A stretch of 64,000 nt of DNA from Clostridium beijerinckii (GTDB lineage: Bacteria > Bacillota > Clostridia > Clostridiales > Clostridiaceae). The notes beneath the pieces were generated by a model. That model ran no database searches. It saw only the letters and a list, made by a program, of their open reading frames with translations, and was not told where the DNA came from. The stretch lies in NCBI RefSeq assembly GCF_036699995.1, contig NZ_CP144906.1:1550001-1614000 (forward strand). Reading direction: 5' to 3'. Shown here one piece after another: positions 35,504 through 44,940 of this stretch; the stretch's first letter is position 1, and every line of letters begins with the position of its first letter. The position numbers were made by a program, and so were the translations under genes.

Positions 35504-37246
35504 ATGTTAACCGTTATTTCATTTTTATTTTGTATCGTATTAGTAGCAACAATTACGTATCGTAAGCTAAAGGGGCAAAAAAATAATTCAAAAGATTCTT
35601 ATTTCTTAGGTGGACGTAGTTTGACAGGTGGTGTGATAGGGGCATCTTTATTACTTACAAATTTAAGTGCATCTAATTTTGTAGGTATGAGTGCTCAAGC
35701 TTATTCAAGCAATATGAGTGTTATGGGCTGGGAAGTTGGCTCTGGTATTACTCTTGTAATTGTAGCTTTATTTTTACTTCCAAGATATTTAAAACAAGGG
35801 GTTACAACTGTGCCTGATTTTCTTGAAGAACGTTTCGATTCAGGTGTTAAAAAGATAGTTTCAATATTATTTTTATTAGGTTATGTTTCGAATCTACTTC
35901 CAATAACTCTTTATTCTGGTGCTATTGCATTGGCTCAAATATTTAACGTGCAAGAAATGTTTGGTATAAGCTATACAGCTAGCATTTGGATTATGGTTTG
36001 GATTATCGGTATAATAGGATTTATTTATGCTATACTTGGTGGATTAAAAGCAGTTGCAGTATCAGACACATTAAATGGTATAGGACTAGCTATTGGAGGA
36101 TTAATAGTACCTATATTTGGAATAATATATTTTGGTCATGGAAGCTTTTCAACAGGATTATCAAATATATTAGTTAATCATTCAGATAAATTCAATGCTA
36201 TAGGAACATCACAAGATCCTATACCTTTTGGAACTTTATTTACAGGAATGCTTTTAGTTAATCTTTATTATTGGGGAACTGATCAAGCAATCATTCAAAG
36301 AGCATTAGCAGCTAAAAATTTGGCAGAAGGGCAAAAGGGAATAATTTTTGCAGGACTTTTAAAAGTATTAACACCATTAATAGTTATAGTACCAGGAATA
36401 GTAGCTTTTCATATATATGGAGCAGGTGTTGAAAATCCAGACTTATTATATTCAAGACTAGTAAACGATGTATTACCAAAACCTTTGATTGGTTTCTTTG
36501 CAGCAGCTATGTTTGGATCAGTATTAAGTGTGTTTAATGGAGTGTTAAATAGTGCATCAACCTTATTTGCATTAAATGTATATAGTCCTGTATTTGGAAC
36601 AGGAAAGTCTGATAAGGAAATAATATCAAAGGGTAAGATATTTGGACTTGTGTTAGCTATAATTTCAATGACTATAGCACCATTTATAATGTATGCACCA
36701 CAAGGATTATTCCAATACTTGCAAACAGTAAATGGTTTCTTCAATGTGCCTATATTCACAATAGTTTTTATAGGATATGTAACAAAAAAGGTACCGGCTA
36801 TAGCAGCAAAAATATCAATAATATTTTTTGTATTAACTTATGGAACACTTCAATTAATAATAAAACCAGAAATGCATTTCCTTCATCAATTAGGAATCTT
36901 ATTTGTAATCACATGTATGATTATGCTAATCATTGGTAAAATAAAACCAAGAGAAAAGGAATATGTGTTAAAAGACAATAAAGTAGTAGATATTAAGCCA
37001 TGGAAATATCGTTATGAAGCTTGTGGAGTAGTATTATTCTTGATGGTATCAATGTATGTTGTTTGCTCAGGATTAGGATTTGCCAGTGGAAATGGAATAG
37101 GAATTAGAACATTGGTACCTATAGCTGTAATTGCAGTAGTAATGTATGGATTAGTGAAAGTAGTCAAGGCAAGAGGTCTAAGAAAGAAAGCTGGAGATAA
37201 TGCAGAGTTAGTTTACAGAAATTCAGTAGAGAAATTGGATTTTTAA
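35504..37246 (+). CDS. Sodium:solute symporter (SSS family), probable sugar transporter
   Basis: A 580-residue membrane protein with about 14 hydrophobic segments. SYFLGGRSLTGGVIGASLLLTNLSASNFVGMS is represented by FLGGRSLTGG and NLSASNFVGMS, close to vSGLT-like sugar transporters of the SSS family, and YYWGTDQAIIQRALAAK is the helix-6/7 signature. It takes up its solute, likely a hexose or pentose, with sodium. The divergent sugar-sensing genes and the cre-like site support a sugar substrate. ATG follows AAAGGAGG. A terminator closes it as a single-gene unit. Confidence 0.85.
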   Translation: MLTVISFLFCIVLVATITYRKLKGQKNNSKDSYFLGGRSLTGGVIGASLLLTNLSASNFVGMSAQAYSSNMSVMGWEVGSGITLVIVALFLLPRYLKQGVTTVPDFLEERFDSGVKKIVSILFLLGYVSNLLPITLYSGAIALAQIFNVQEMFGISYTASIWIMVWIIGIIGFIYAILGGLKAVAVSDTLNGIGLAIGGLIVPIFGIIYFGHGSFSTGLSNILVNHSDKFNAIGTSQDPIPFGTLFTGMLLVNLYYWGTDQAIIQRALAAKNLAEGQKGIIFAGLLKVLTPLIVIVPGIVAFHIYGAGVENPDLLYSRLVNDVLPKPLIGFFAAAMFGSVLSVFNGVLNSASTLFALNVYSPVFGTGKSDKEIISKGKIFGLVLAIISMTIAPFIMYAPQGLFQYLQTVNGFFNVPIFTIVFIGYVTKKVPAIAAKISIIFFVLTYGTLQLIIKPEMHFLHQLGILFVITCMIMLIIGKIKPREKEYVLKDNKVVDIKPWKYRYEACGVVLFLMVSMYVVCSGLGFASGNGIGIRTLVPIAVIAVVMYGLVKVVKARGLRKKAGDNAELVYRNSVEKLDF

Positions 37247-37413
37247 CTAAAAAGTCATTGGGGATTTAGTATAGGTGAACATATTTAATCCTAATTATGT
37301 ATAAGCAGAAATCATACTTAAATAATGATTTAGTAAGTTGATAAAGTTAGTACTATTATAGGAGTTTCTGCATAATATATTATACCCATATAATTTCAAA
37401 CATCTCTTCAGAT

Positions 37414-37460
37414 AAAATCTCCCACCTTATTTATTTAAGGGGGAGATTTTAGACTTTTTG
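37414..37460 (+). terminator. Terminator of the symporter gene
   Basis: AAAATCTCCC pairs with GGGAGATTTT around an inner hairpin-forming loop, followed by AGACTTTTTG. Confidence 0.75.
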
Positions 37461-37746
37461 ATTAATGCTTTATTTAGAACAATAAATGATGTGCATTAAA
37501 TGATTAATGTTCTCATATAATATTAACATCCTTTTAATATTTATTTTCTTTTAACATTACTTAGCTCCTTTATAGGAGATTTGTATTTATTATAATCAAG
37601 GCAAAAAGCTAGAAAGTTTAATACTTTCTAGCTTTTATATATGTTGCAATAATAAACTTACATTTAAAATTCTAATAATCTAAGTGCTAATTAAAATAAT
37701 AATGTATAAATTAAATTGAGGTATATATACATTCTAAAATATTAAA
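37461..37746. other. Intergenic region after the symporter gene
   Basis: No gene. It holds a perfect hairpin AAAAGCTAGAAAGT/ACTTTCTAGCTTTT at 37604-37636 and a small CTCCT/AGGAG hairpin at 37565-37578. The first can terminate transcription in the minus direction for the 37747 gene, though the T run comes from the stem itself. Confidence 0.45.
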
Positions 37747-38376
37747 TTATTTACGTCTTATAAATATAAACAAATCATACTTTTTTGAAAGTATGGAGTA
37801 TGAAAGAAAGCTAATAACACCAGTTACTAATGTTAATATTAAACTATCAAGAAATGGAAAGGTGACAGCTAAAGAAGGAATTTTAGTCTTTAGAAAAGAC
37901 ATAATCATAAATGGAATTAACACAATTCCAAAGATTAATAAGGAGCGAAGTTTAGCACTGGATGTTTCCTTATGTCTTAAAATAGTATTTGAGATGAAAT
38001 ACCCTATAGATATTAGAATACAAGTAATTAAGGTGCTCATTAATACTCCTTTTTCAAATAAAACATCTAGTAAAGTAAAGAAAAAAACTAGTATTGAAAA
38101 AGTAAATATTCCTTCAAGTACTTGTTGAATAGCAGACACTGAAGAATTATACTCATAAATTAACTTATTACAAAACTTATCCAGATCCTTGTTGCATTCT
38201 AATTTTTTTGTTGGAACTTTCTGATTTTGAGCTGTAAATACAATATCAAAAATTTGTTTTTCTATATTTCTTGGTAATAAAAGGCTAAAGTTATGTTGCA
38301 TCAAACATGCTTGTATAGCATGATAGGTCTCTAAGTAGTTATTTTTTAATAAAGATATATTAGGTCTACTTTGCAT
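37747..38376 (-). CDS. Small membrane protein, DUF1048/DUF1129-like
   Basis: A 209-residue protein. A helical cytoplasmic head (LLKNNYLETYHAIQ, NKDLDKFCNKLIYEY) is followed by four membrane segments starting near residue 90. The head-plus-TM plan resembles the DUF1129/DUF1048 proteins that usually sit beside PadR regulators, but no such regulator is next to it and the match is by eye. ATG follows GAGGGGG. Confidence 0.5.
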   Translation of the reverse strand: MQSRPNISLLKNNYLETYHAIQACLMQHNFSLLLPRNIEKQIFDIVFTAQNQKVPTKKLECNKDLDKFCNKLIYEYNSSVSAIQQVLEGIFTFSILVFFFTLLDVLFEKGVLMSTLITCILISIGYFISNTILRHKETSSAKLRSLLIFGIVLIPFMIMSFLKTKIPSLAVTFPFLDSLILTLVTGVISFLSYSILSKKYDLFIFIRRK

Positions 38377-38550
38377 GTTATCCCCCTCTTAAAAACTAAT
38401 GATTTTAATTTGGTATACATTTATTTCTAGAGTTAATCATTTTGATGTATTAAAATCACGGCAATTACACCTTCTACCATTTTAGCAGAGGGAAGTTAAT
38501 AAGTAAATAAGTTGAAGTAATGCAAAATTGTGAACAAATATTTTAAGTCA

Positions 38551-38579
38551 TTGTATGTAATTGGCTTATAATATATAAT
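38551..38579 (+). promoter_or_regulatory. Promoter of the FtsA-like gene
   Basis: TTGTAT and TATAAT with 17-base spacing, 64 bases before the start. Confidence 0.55.
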
Positions 38580-38642
38580 TTATAGTATATTTATGCAGGA
38601 GTTAAAAATATAAATAAAACAATAAAGGTTGGTTGTGTTTAT

Positions 38643-40736
38643 ATGGAATTAAAAAGATTTAATCAAAAGGATATAATTTTTGCCTTAGATATAGGAACTA
38701 GGTCAATTATAGGTACAGTAGGAATAGTAAAAGATAAGAAGTTCCAAGTTGTATGCGAGAAATATTTAGAGCATGAAGAAAGAGCCATGGTGGATGGGCA
38801 AATACACGATATTAATTTAGTGGCGTCTGTTGTTCAAAAAGTTAAGAATTATCTCGAAGATGAACTTGAAATACAGCTAAATGAAGTATCTATTGCGGCG
38901 GCAGGTAGATTTTTAAGAACTATTGATGTGAGAGCAGATATTGAGCTTAATGATGATGAAGAAGTTAATAAAGAAATCATAAGAAGTCTTGAATTGAGTG
39001 CTGTAAAAAAAGCAGAGGAGCAGATAGCTTCTACAACTGAAGGAAAACTATATTGTGTTGGATATTCAGTTAGAAATTTCTACTTAAATGGATTTTTAAT
39101 ATCTAATTTATTAGGGCATAAGGGAGAAAACATAGGGGCAGAAGTTATAGCAACTTTTTTACCTAGGTCTGTAATTGATTCACTTTATGCAGTAATGAAT
39201 AGGGTTAATTTAAAGGTTGTAAATTTGACTTTAGAGCCTATAGCTGCTATGGAAGCTGCTATACCTAAAAATTTAAGACTGCTTAATATCGCGCTTGTAG
39301 ATATAGGAGCTGGAACTTCAGATATAGCCATAAGTTCTAAAGAAAGTATATCTGCATATGGAATGGTTCCAATGGCTGGAGATGAGATTACAGAAACTAT
39401 TGTTCAAGAATATTTAGTAGACTTTAATACAGCTGAAAATATAAAAAGATCTATAGTAAAAGAAGAAGAAATAAAATATATTGATGTTCTGGGTATGGAA
39501 AATACAATATCATCAGAAAGTGTATACAAACTAATTGATTCTATTGTTATTAAGACTGGAGAAGAAATATCTAAAAAGATTTTAGAATTAAATGGGGGCA
39601 AGGCTCCAAGTGCTGTATTTTTAGTAGGAGGTGGAGCTCATACACCCGGAATTTTAGAGGCCATTGCTGATAAATTAAAATTACCACCTCAAAGAATAGC
39701 TATTAAAGATAGGCAGGCAGTGATAGAGTGTGTTTCAGATAATGATATGGGATCATCAGGTGTAACTGTTCTAGGAATAGCTTTAACAGCGATACGTAGT
39801 ATGGGCAATGATTTTATTGATGTTGTTTTAAATAATGACCCAATTAGTTTATTTAACTCCCATAAACATAATATAATGGATGTATTGCTTCAGGCGGGAA
39901 TAAATCCATCGCTGCTTATAAGCAAAAATGGTAAAAGTGTCAGGTTTAACTATAATGGATGTAAAAGAATTGTTTTTGGTGAATATGGAACTAATGCAAA
40001 GATCACAATAAATGGAGAAGAAGCAACTCTTGAAACAGAAGTTAAAGCAAATGACAATATAATACTAGAATACGCACAGAATGGAAAAGATGCAGCACCT
40101 AAATTATCAGAAAATATAAGAAACATAAATTCAGTTTCTATTTATTTAGATGATAATATTATGAATATAGAACCTGTAACGCTTGTTAATGAGAAAATAG
40201 AAAGTTTAGATTATACAATAAAAAATGGTGATGAAATAAGAGTATTCTTGCCATGTAAAGTTAATGAATTTAAGAAGTATATATTAAAAGAAGAAGTAAT
40301 ATTACTAAAAGGTGGAGAATACTTAGAAGATAATTATGAAATTTCAGAAGGTGATCACATTGTAATTAAAGCAATGGATTCATATATAGGACATGAAGAG
40401 GCTGCGCAGTTAAATGATAAGGAAAATCATAAAGAGACGACACAAATACAGAATGTAGAAAGCTGCGATGAAGATTCTGAAAATAATGATTCAGACAAAA
40501 TTGAAATAGCAATTGCTAAAGATGAAATTAATAATATAACAGTTAATATCAATGGAGAAAGCGTAATATTGAAAGGAAAAGTTCAATATCTAATAGTAGA
40601 TATATTTGAATATATAGATTTTGACTTAACAGTTCCAAAAGGAATAATTAACTTGAATTTAAATGGGGAAAAGGCACCATACACAGCAAATATAAAAGAT
40701 GGAGATATAATAGAAGTTTTTTGGAGTGATAATTAA
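38643..40736 (+). CDS. FtsA/PilM-like actin-fold ATPase with long C-terminal extension
   Basis: A 697-residue protein. The first ~390 residues are an actin-like ATPase of the FtsA type: FALDIGTRSIIGTVG (phosphate 1), the 1C/SHS2 region, ALVDIGAGTSDIAI (phosphate 2) and AVFLVGGGAHTPGILE (adenosine). It has no C-terminal membrane helix of the FtsA kind. Instead ~300 residues follow with at least three beta-grasp-like segments, each ending like NDNIILEY, GDHIVIKA or GDIIEVFW. It lies outside any cell-wall cluster, so it is a paralogue, not the divisome FtsA. The role, perhaps in cell shape or spore septation, is unknown. Confidence 0.75.
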   Translation: MELKRFNQKDIIFALDIGTRSIIGTVGIVKDKKFQVVCEKYLEHEERAMVDGQIHDINLVASVVQKVKNYLEDELEIQLNEVSIAAAGRFLRTIDVRADIELNDDEEVNKEIIRSLELSAVKKAEEQIASTTEGKLYCVGYSVRNFYLNGFLISNLLGHKGENIGAEVIATFLPRSVIDSLYAVMNRVNLKVVNLTLEPIAAMEAAIPKNLRLLNIALVDIGAGTSDIAISSKESISAYGMVPMAGDEITETIVQEYLVDFNTAENIKRSIVKEEEIKYIDVLGMENTISSESVYKLIDSIVIKTGEEISKKILELNGGKAPSAVFLVGGGAHTPGILEAIADKLKLPPQRIAIKDRQAVIECVSDNDMGSSGVTVLGIALTAIRSMGNDFIDVVLNNDPISLFNSHKHNIMDVLLQAGINPSLLISKNGKSVRFNYNGCKRIVFGEYGTNAKITINGEEATLETEVKANDNIILEYAQNGKDAAPKLSENIRNINSVSIYLDDNIMNIEPVTLVNEKIESLDYTIKNGDEIRVFLPCKVNEFKKYILKEEVILLKGGEYLEDNYEISEGDHIVIKAMDSYIGHEEAAQLNDKENHKETTQIQNVESCDEDSENNDSDKIEIAIAKDEINNITVNINGESVILKGKVQYLIVDIFEYIDFDLTVPKGIINLNLNGEKAPYTANIKDGDIIEVFWSDN

Positions 40737-40889
40737 AGCTTATTATTTCTTAAAGCTAATATTTTAAATTTAGGCATATTCAAAATTAAAATAAGCCGAT
40801 ATGCGAATTTATTTTGTACAATTGGCATATTGTCTTCTTTAAATATGCTTAAAAATTTAATTATTATTAAATATGGAGGAATTAGAGAA

Positions 40890-42071
40890 GTGATAGATTT
40901 CAAGAAAGAAGCTAATCTTATAAAAGACGAACTTGTAAAAATAAGAAGGGATTTACATGAACATCCAGAACTTGGATTTGAAGAAGTTAGAACTTCTAAA
41001 GTAATTAAGGATTTTTTAGAAGCTAATAACATTCAGTATATTGAAGTAGCAAAAACAGGTGTATGCGGAATTATAAAAGGTACGAAAGAAGGAAATAATA
41101 AAACTATAGCCTTAAGAGGAGATATTGATGCACTTCCTATTAAGGATATGAAAACTTGCGAATTTAAGTCAAAAATTGATGGAAGAATGCATGCCTGTGG
41201 ACATGATGCTCATACAACAATACTTATGGGAGCAGCAAAATTATTAAATGATAATAAAGATAAGTTTTCCGGTACAGTAAAGTTATTATTTGAACCTGCT
41301 GAAGAAACTACTGGTGGAGCTACGCCTATGATAAATGAGGGAGTTTTAGATAATCCAAGAGTTGATTGCGTTATTGGACTTCACGTTGATGAGGAAACAA
41401 AATGTGGCACTATAAAAATAAAAAAAGGTGTAGTTAATGCAGCCTCAAATCCGTTTAGTATAAAGATAACAGGTCAAGGAGGTCATGGAGCATCACCTCA
41501 TACTACTGTTGATCCTATTGTTATTGCTAGTCATATTGTAGTAGCACTTCAAACAATAGTAAGTAGAGAAATATCACCAGTTAATCCGATTGTTATAACT
41601 GTTGGTACATTACATGCAGGAACTGCTCAGAATATTATTCCAGGAGAAGCTACTTTAAGTGGAATGATTAGAACAATGACAAAAGAAGATAGAGCATTTG
41701 CAATAAAAAGATTAAATGAAATTGTAAATGGGATTGCAGTTATGTCAAGAGCTAAAGCAGAAATAAAAATAGAAGAAAGTTATCCTTGCTTATATAATGA
41801 TGATGAGTTTGTAGATTTAATAAGTGATAGCGCAAATGAAATTTTAGGAAAAGAAAATGTTTTAGAACAAAAAGCGCCTAAAATGGGAGTTGAAAGTTTT
41901 GCTTATTTTGCAAATGAAAGACCAAGCGCATTTTATTTTTTAGGTTCAGGAAATAAAGAAAAGAATACTACTGAGCCAGCACATAGTAATTTGTTTAATA
42001 TAGATGAGGATTGTCTTCCAATTGGAGTTTCTATTCAAGCTTTGGCAGCATTTAATTATTTAACAAAGTAA
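40890..42071 (+). CDS. M20-family amidohydrolase
   Basis: A 393-residue di-metal peptidase of the IAA-amino acid hydrolase/aminoacylase subgroup. RRDLHEHPELGFEE, GDIDALPI, HACGHDAHTTILMGAAK and FEPAEETTGGA are the metal and catalytic motifs; GGHGASPH starts the dimerisation domain. It may deacylate amino acids; the substrate cannot be read from sequence. The frame is open from 40830 but GTG 40890 with GGAGG upstream gives the proper N-terminus. Confidence 0.88.
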   Translation: MIDFKKEANLIKDELVKIRRDLHEHPELGFEEVRTSKVIKDFLEANNIQYIEVAKTGVCGIIKGTKEGNNKTIALRGDIDALPIKDMKTCEFKSKIDGRMHACGHDAHTTILMGAAKLLNDNKDKFSGTVKLLFEPAEETTGGATPMINEGVLDNPRVDCVIGLHVDEETKCGTIKIKKGVVNAASNPFSIKITGQGGHGASPHTTVDPIVIASHIVVALQTIVSREISPVNPIVITVGTLHAGTAQNIIPGEATLSGMIRTMTKEDRAFAIKRLNEIVNGIAVMSRAKAEIKIEESYPCLYNDDEFVDLISDSANEILGKENVLEQKAPKMGVESFAYFANERPSAFYFLGSGNKEKNTTEPAHSNLFNIDEDCLPIGVSIQALAAFNYLTK

Positions 42072-42103
42072 TAGTATTATTTTGCAATTTTATGTAAAAT
42101 AAA

Positions 42104-42132
42104 TTGACAATATGTTTAAAAAACTAGATAAT
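42104..42132 (+). promoter_or_regulatory. Promoter of the pseudouridine synthase-flippase unit
   Basis: TTGACA and GATAAT with 17-base spacing, 33 bases before the TTG start. Confidence 0.65.
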
Positions 42133-42164
42133 GCTAAGGGTAATAAATTTAGGAGTGATTATAT

Positions 42165-43139
42165 TTGAAAATAGAAATAGGTCCAAACGAGGCAGGTCAG
42201 AGATTAGATAAATTTTTAAGAAAATTATTAAAAGATGTGCCATTAAGCGCAATTTTTAAAGCTTTAAGAAAAAAAGATATAAGGGTTAATGGAAAAAAAG
42301 AAAATGAGAAATACTTCTTACAAGAAGGCGATGTAGTAGAAATAAAATACATACAAAGTAACAAAGAAGATAAAAAAGAAAAGTTTATTAAAGTTGATCC
42401 TAAAAGAATCAAGATTGCATATGAAGATGAAAATGTAGTAGTAATTGAAAAATGGCCAGATGTATTAGTTCATTCAGATAGCAATAATAGTGAAGAACCA
42501 ACTCTTACAGATTATGTTCTTTCTTATTTAAATGACAAGGGTGACTATATTCCAGAAAACGAAATAACATTTACACCAGCAGCATGCAATAGATTAGATA
42601 GAAATACTTCAGGAATGGTCATCTTCGGAAAGACTTTCGAAGGTTTAAAGGCCATAAATGAAGCCATTAGAGAAGATGAAATAAGAAAATATTATTACGC
42701 TTTGGCAAAAGGAAAAATAAGAGCTGGACTTTATGAGGCGTACATATTAAAGAATCCTGAAACTAACACATCTAAGATATACGATACTGAGGTTAAGAAC
42801 TCAAAAAAAATATCAATGGAAATAAGTATAGTGGAAAGCAATGGTGCATATTCACTTTTAGAAATACACTTGATTACAGGAAGAAGTCATCAAATTAGAG
42901 CGCATTTAGCACATTTAGGAAACCCTATAATTGGAGATAATAAATATGGAGATAAGAAATTAAATTCATTTTTTGAAAGTAAATATGGTCTAAATTTTCA
43001 GTATTTATATGCTTATAAGTTGAATTTTAGAAAAATTAACGGAAAATTAGAATATCTAAAAAACAAGACTATAGCATTGGCATTACCTCCAATATTTAAA
43101 AAAATAAAGCAAGATGTATTTAAGTTCTCACTTAGATAG
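42165..43139 (+). CDS. RluA-family pseudouridine synthase
   Basis: A 324-residue RNA modification enzyme. An N-terminal S4 domain (GQRLDKFLRKLLKDVP, KKDIRVNGKK) precedes the catalytic domain with NRLDRNTSGMVIFGKT (D145) and the RSHQIRAHLAHLGNPIIGD motif. Target uridines in rRNA or tRNA cannot be inferred. The start is TTG 42165 behind AGGAGTGA. The flippase gene begins nine bases after its stop, so the two are cotranscribed. Confidence 0.92.
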   Translation: MKIEIGPNEAGQRLDKFLRKLLKDVPLSAIFKALRKKDIRVNGKKENEKYFLQEGDVVEIKYIQSNKEDKKEKFIKVDPKRIKIAYEDENVVVIEKWPDVLVHSDSNNSEEPTLTDYVLSYLNDKGDYIPENEITFTPAACNRLDRNTSGMVIFGKTFEGLKAINEAIREDEIRKYYYALAKGKIRAGLYEAYILKNPETNTSKIYDTEVKNSKKISMEISIVESNGAYSLLEIHLITGRSHQIRAHLAHLGNPIIGDNKYGDKKLNSFFESKYGLNFQYLYAYKLNFRKINGKLEYLKNKTIALALPPIFKKIKQDVFKFSLR

Positions 43140-43148
43140 GAGGTAATT

Positions 43149-44765
43149 ATGGAAGAGCAATCAGCCAATAGTAGCAGAGGCTTTTTAATTCTTTCAATAG
43201 CAGGGCTTTTAACCAAAGTTATATCAGTTTTTTATATACCACTGCTTCAAAGAATAATTGGATTAGATGGATATGGGATATATCAGAATTGTTATGAAGT
43301 GTTTTTATTTGTATATGCAGTTACCAACCTTGGTACTCAACCAGCTATTGCTAAGGTTGTTGCAGAGCTTACAGCATTGGGAAAACCAAACGATGCTGTA
43401 AGAACTCTTAAAATATCAAGAACTCTCTTATCATTAGTTGGTGCGGTATTAACTATTTTTTTAATGCTGTTTGCTTTTCCTATTGGAAATATGATTGGAA
43501 ATCCAGCAGCTTCTTACGGAATTTTAATGCTTGCACCAAGTATATTTGTTACATCACTTTTATCATCATATAGAGGATATTTTCAAGGAAGAAATAGCAT
43601 GACTGCAATTGCGGTATCACAAGTATTAGAACAAGTAATAAATATCGCAATTAGTTTAGCTTGTGCATATTTCCTAGTGCACATAAGTGTTGAATATGGT
43701 AGTGCAGGGGGAACCATAGGTACTTCTGTGGGTGCTTTCGTTGCATGTCTATATATGGTATATGTTTATGGAAAGAAGAATTTTGAAGAAGATTCTGTGT
43801 ATGCTCAACAAAATGTTAAAAGAGTAAGAACTAAGCATATCATAAGAAAGTTAATTAAATACGGTTTACCAATAACATTAAGCTCAGGGCTTCAGAATTT
43901 TGGTAGCTTAGTAGATATGGTGAACGTAAATAGTAGATTAGCATCTGCGGGATTTAATTTACAGCAATCTCATGTGCTTTATGGAGTTCTTGGAAGATAC
44001 AAGACTTTATTATCTGTTCCATTGATAATAGTTACTGCCCTTGGGACAACCGTATTACCTGCTGTTTCAGCAGCTATGGCATTAAAAGATAAGAAGGAAA
44101 TAAGAAGAAAAACTACTTTTGCTTTCAGAATAACATTAATAATAACAATACCAGCAGCTGTAGGTCTTTCTTGCTTAGGGCAAGAGGTTTTTGAATTGCT
44201 TTATGGAACTGATCAAGGGTTTGAATTAATGGTGATGGGATCAGTAGTTTTAGTTCTCATGGCTGTTGTGCAAATACAAACAATAATACTTCAAAGTATG
44301 AATAAGCTTTATTATGTGCTTGGAACATTTAGTATAGGGATAGTAGCTAAAATAATAGCAAATTACATATTAGTAGGCATACCAGAAATTAATATTTTAG
44401 GAGTAGTAGCAGGAAACTTTTTATGGTTTGCAATACCAATGATCTTAAATAAAAGAGCATTAAAAAAGGCACTTAGAGTTAAGATTCCTCTTTTTAGAAG
44501 TGCGGTTAAACCTCTTTTTGCTTCTGCAATAATGTCAGGTATAATATTTATTCTCAAGACACCAACATCAGTTATATTAACATTAGCTAATGGAAATACT
44601 TTCTTGAAAGCAATCACAACGATTTTAATTATTTCTATAGCTGGTTTTGTTTATTTATATTCAATGATGTTAATAGGTGGAATAAAAAAGAATGATATTG
44701 ACAGTATATCACCTAGAATATTTAACTATTTACCTAGATTTTTGAGAAAAAAACTTCAAAAGTAA
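43149..44765 (+). CDS. Lipid II flippase/polysaccharide exporter family protein (YtgP/MurJ-like, MVF)
   Basis: A 538-residue membrane protein with about 14 helices. GFLILSIAGLLTKVISVFYIPLLQRIIG at its start appears as AGLLTKVISVFYIPLLQRI, the typical opening of the YtgP/SpoVB group, and SSYRGYFQGRNSMTAIAVSQ is the conserved loop of the family. In Bacillus YtgP flips lipid II. The context with RluA gives no further clue. ATG follows AGGAGG. It converges with the SpoVB-like gene across an inverted-repeat element. Confidence 0.85.
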   Translation: MEEQSANSSRGFLILSIAGLLTKVISVFYIPLLQRIIGLDGYGIYQNCYEVFLFVYAVTNLGTQPAIAKVVAELTALGKPNDAVRTLKISRTLLSLVGAVLTIFLMLFAFPIGNMIGNPAASYGILMLAPSIFVTSLLSSYRGYFQGRNSMTAIAVSQVLEQVINIAISLACAYFLVHISVEYGSAGGTIGTSVGAFVACLYMVYVYGKKNFEEDSVYAQQNVKRVRTKHIIRKLIKYGLPITLSSGLQNFGSLVDMVNVNSRLASAGFNLQQSHVLYGVLGRYKTLLSVPLIIVTALGTTVLPAVSAAMALKDKKEIRRKTTFAFRITLIITIPAAVGLSCLGQEVFELLYGTDQGFELMVMGSVVLVLMAVVQIQTIILQSMNKLYYVLGTFSIGIVAKIIANYILVGIPEINILGVVAGNFLWFAIPMILNKRALKKALRVKIPLFRSAVKPLFASAIMSGIIFILKTPTSVILTLANGNTFLKAITTILIISIAGFVYLYSMMLIGGIKKNDIDSISPRIFNYLPRFLRKKLQK

Positions 44766-44769
44766 AGAA

Positions 44770-44878
44770 TGGGATTTAACTATAAACATTTAGTCAGTGT
44801 ATTTATAATATCTACTACGGTCAGATGGCTTCATAGAATTATATAATGTACACTAGCAAAAATTATAGTTAAATCCCA
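44770..44878. repeat. 109-bp element with 16-bp perfect terminal inverted repeats
   Basis: TGGGATTTAACTATAA at the left end and its exact complement at the right end flank 77 bases. Inside, AGTGTA and TACACT pair as well. It fills the gap between two convergent flippase genes. It could be a long-hairpin terminator or a miniature inverted-repeat element; I see no target-site duplication and no second copy in the window. Confidence 0.6.
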
Positions 44879-44940
44879 ATTTGGTTTAAGAAAGAACAAA
44901 ATCTTGTTAAGATAAACTATATAAATAACTCAGATATATA

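Noticed and set aside
40795..40802. Sigma-D (flagellar) promoter at GCCGATAT
   Set aside because: The -10 fits but no TAAA lies 15 bases upstream, and the next gene is an amidohydrolase.
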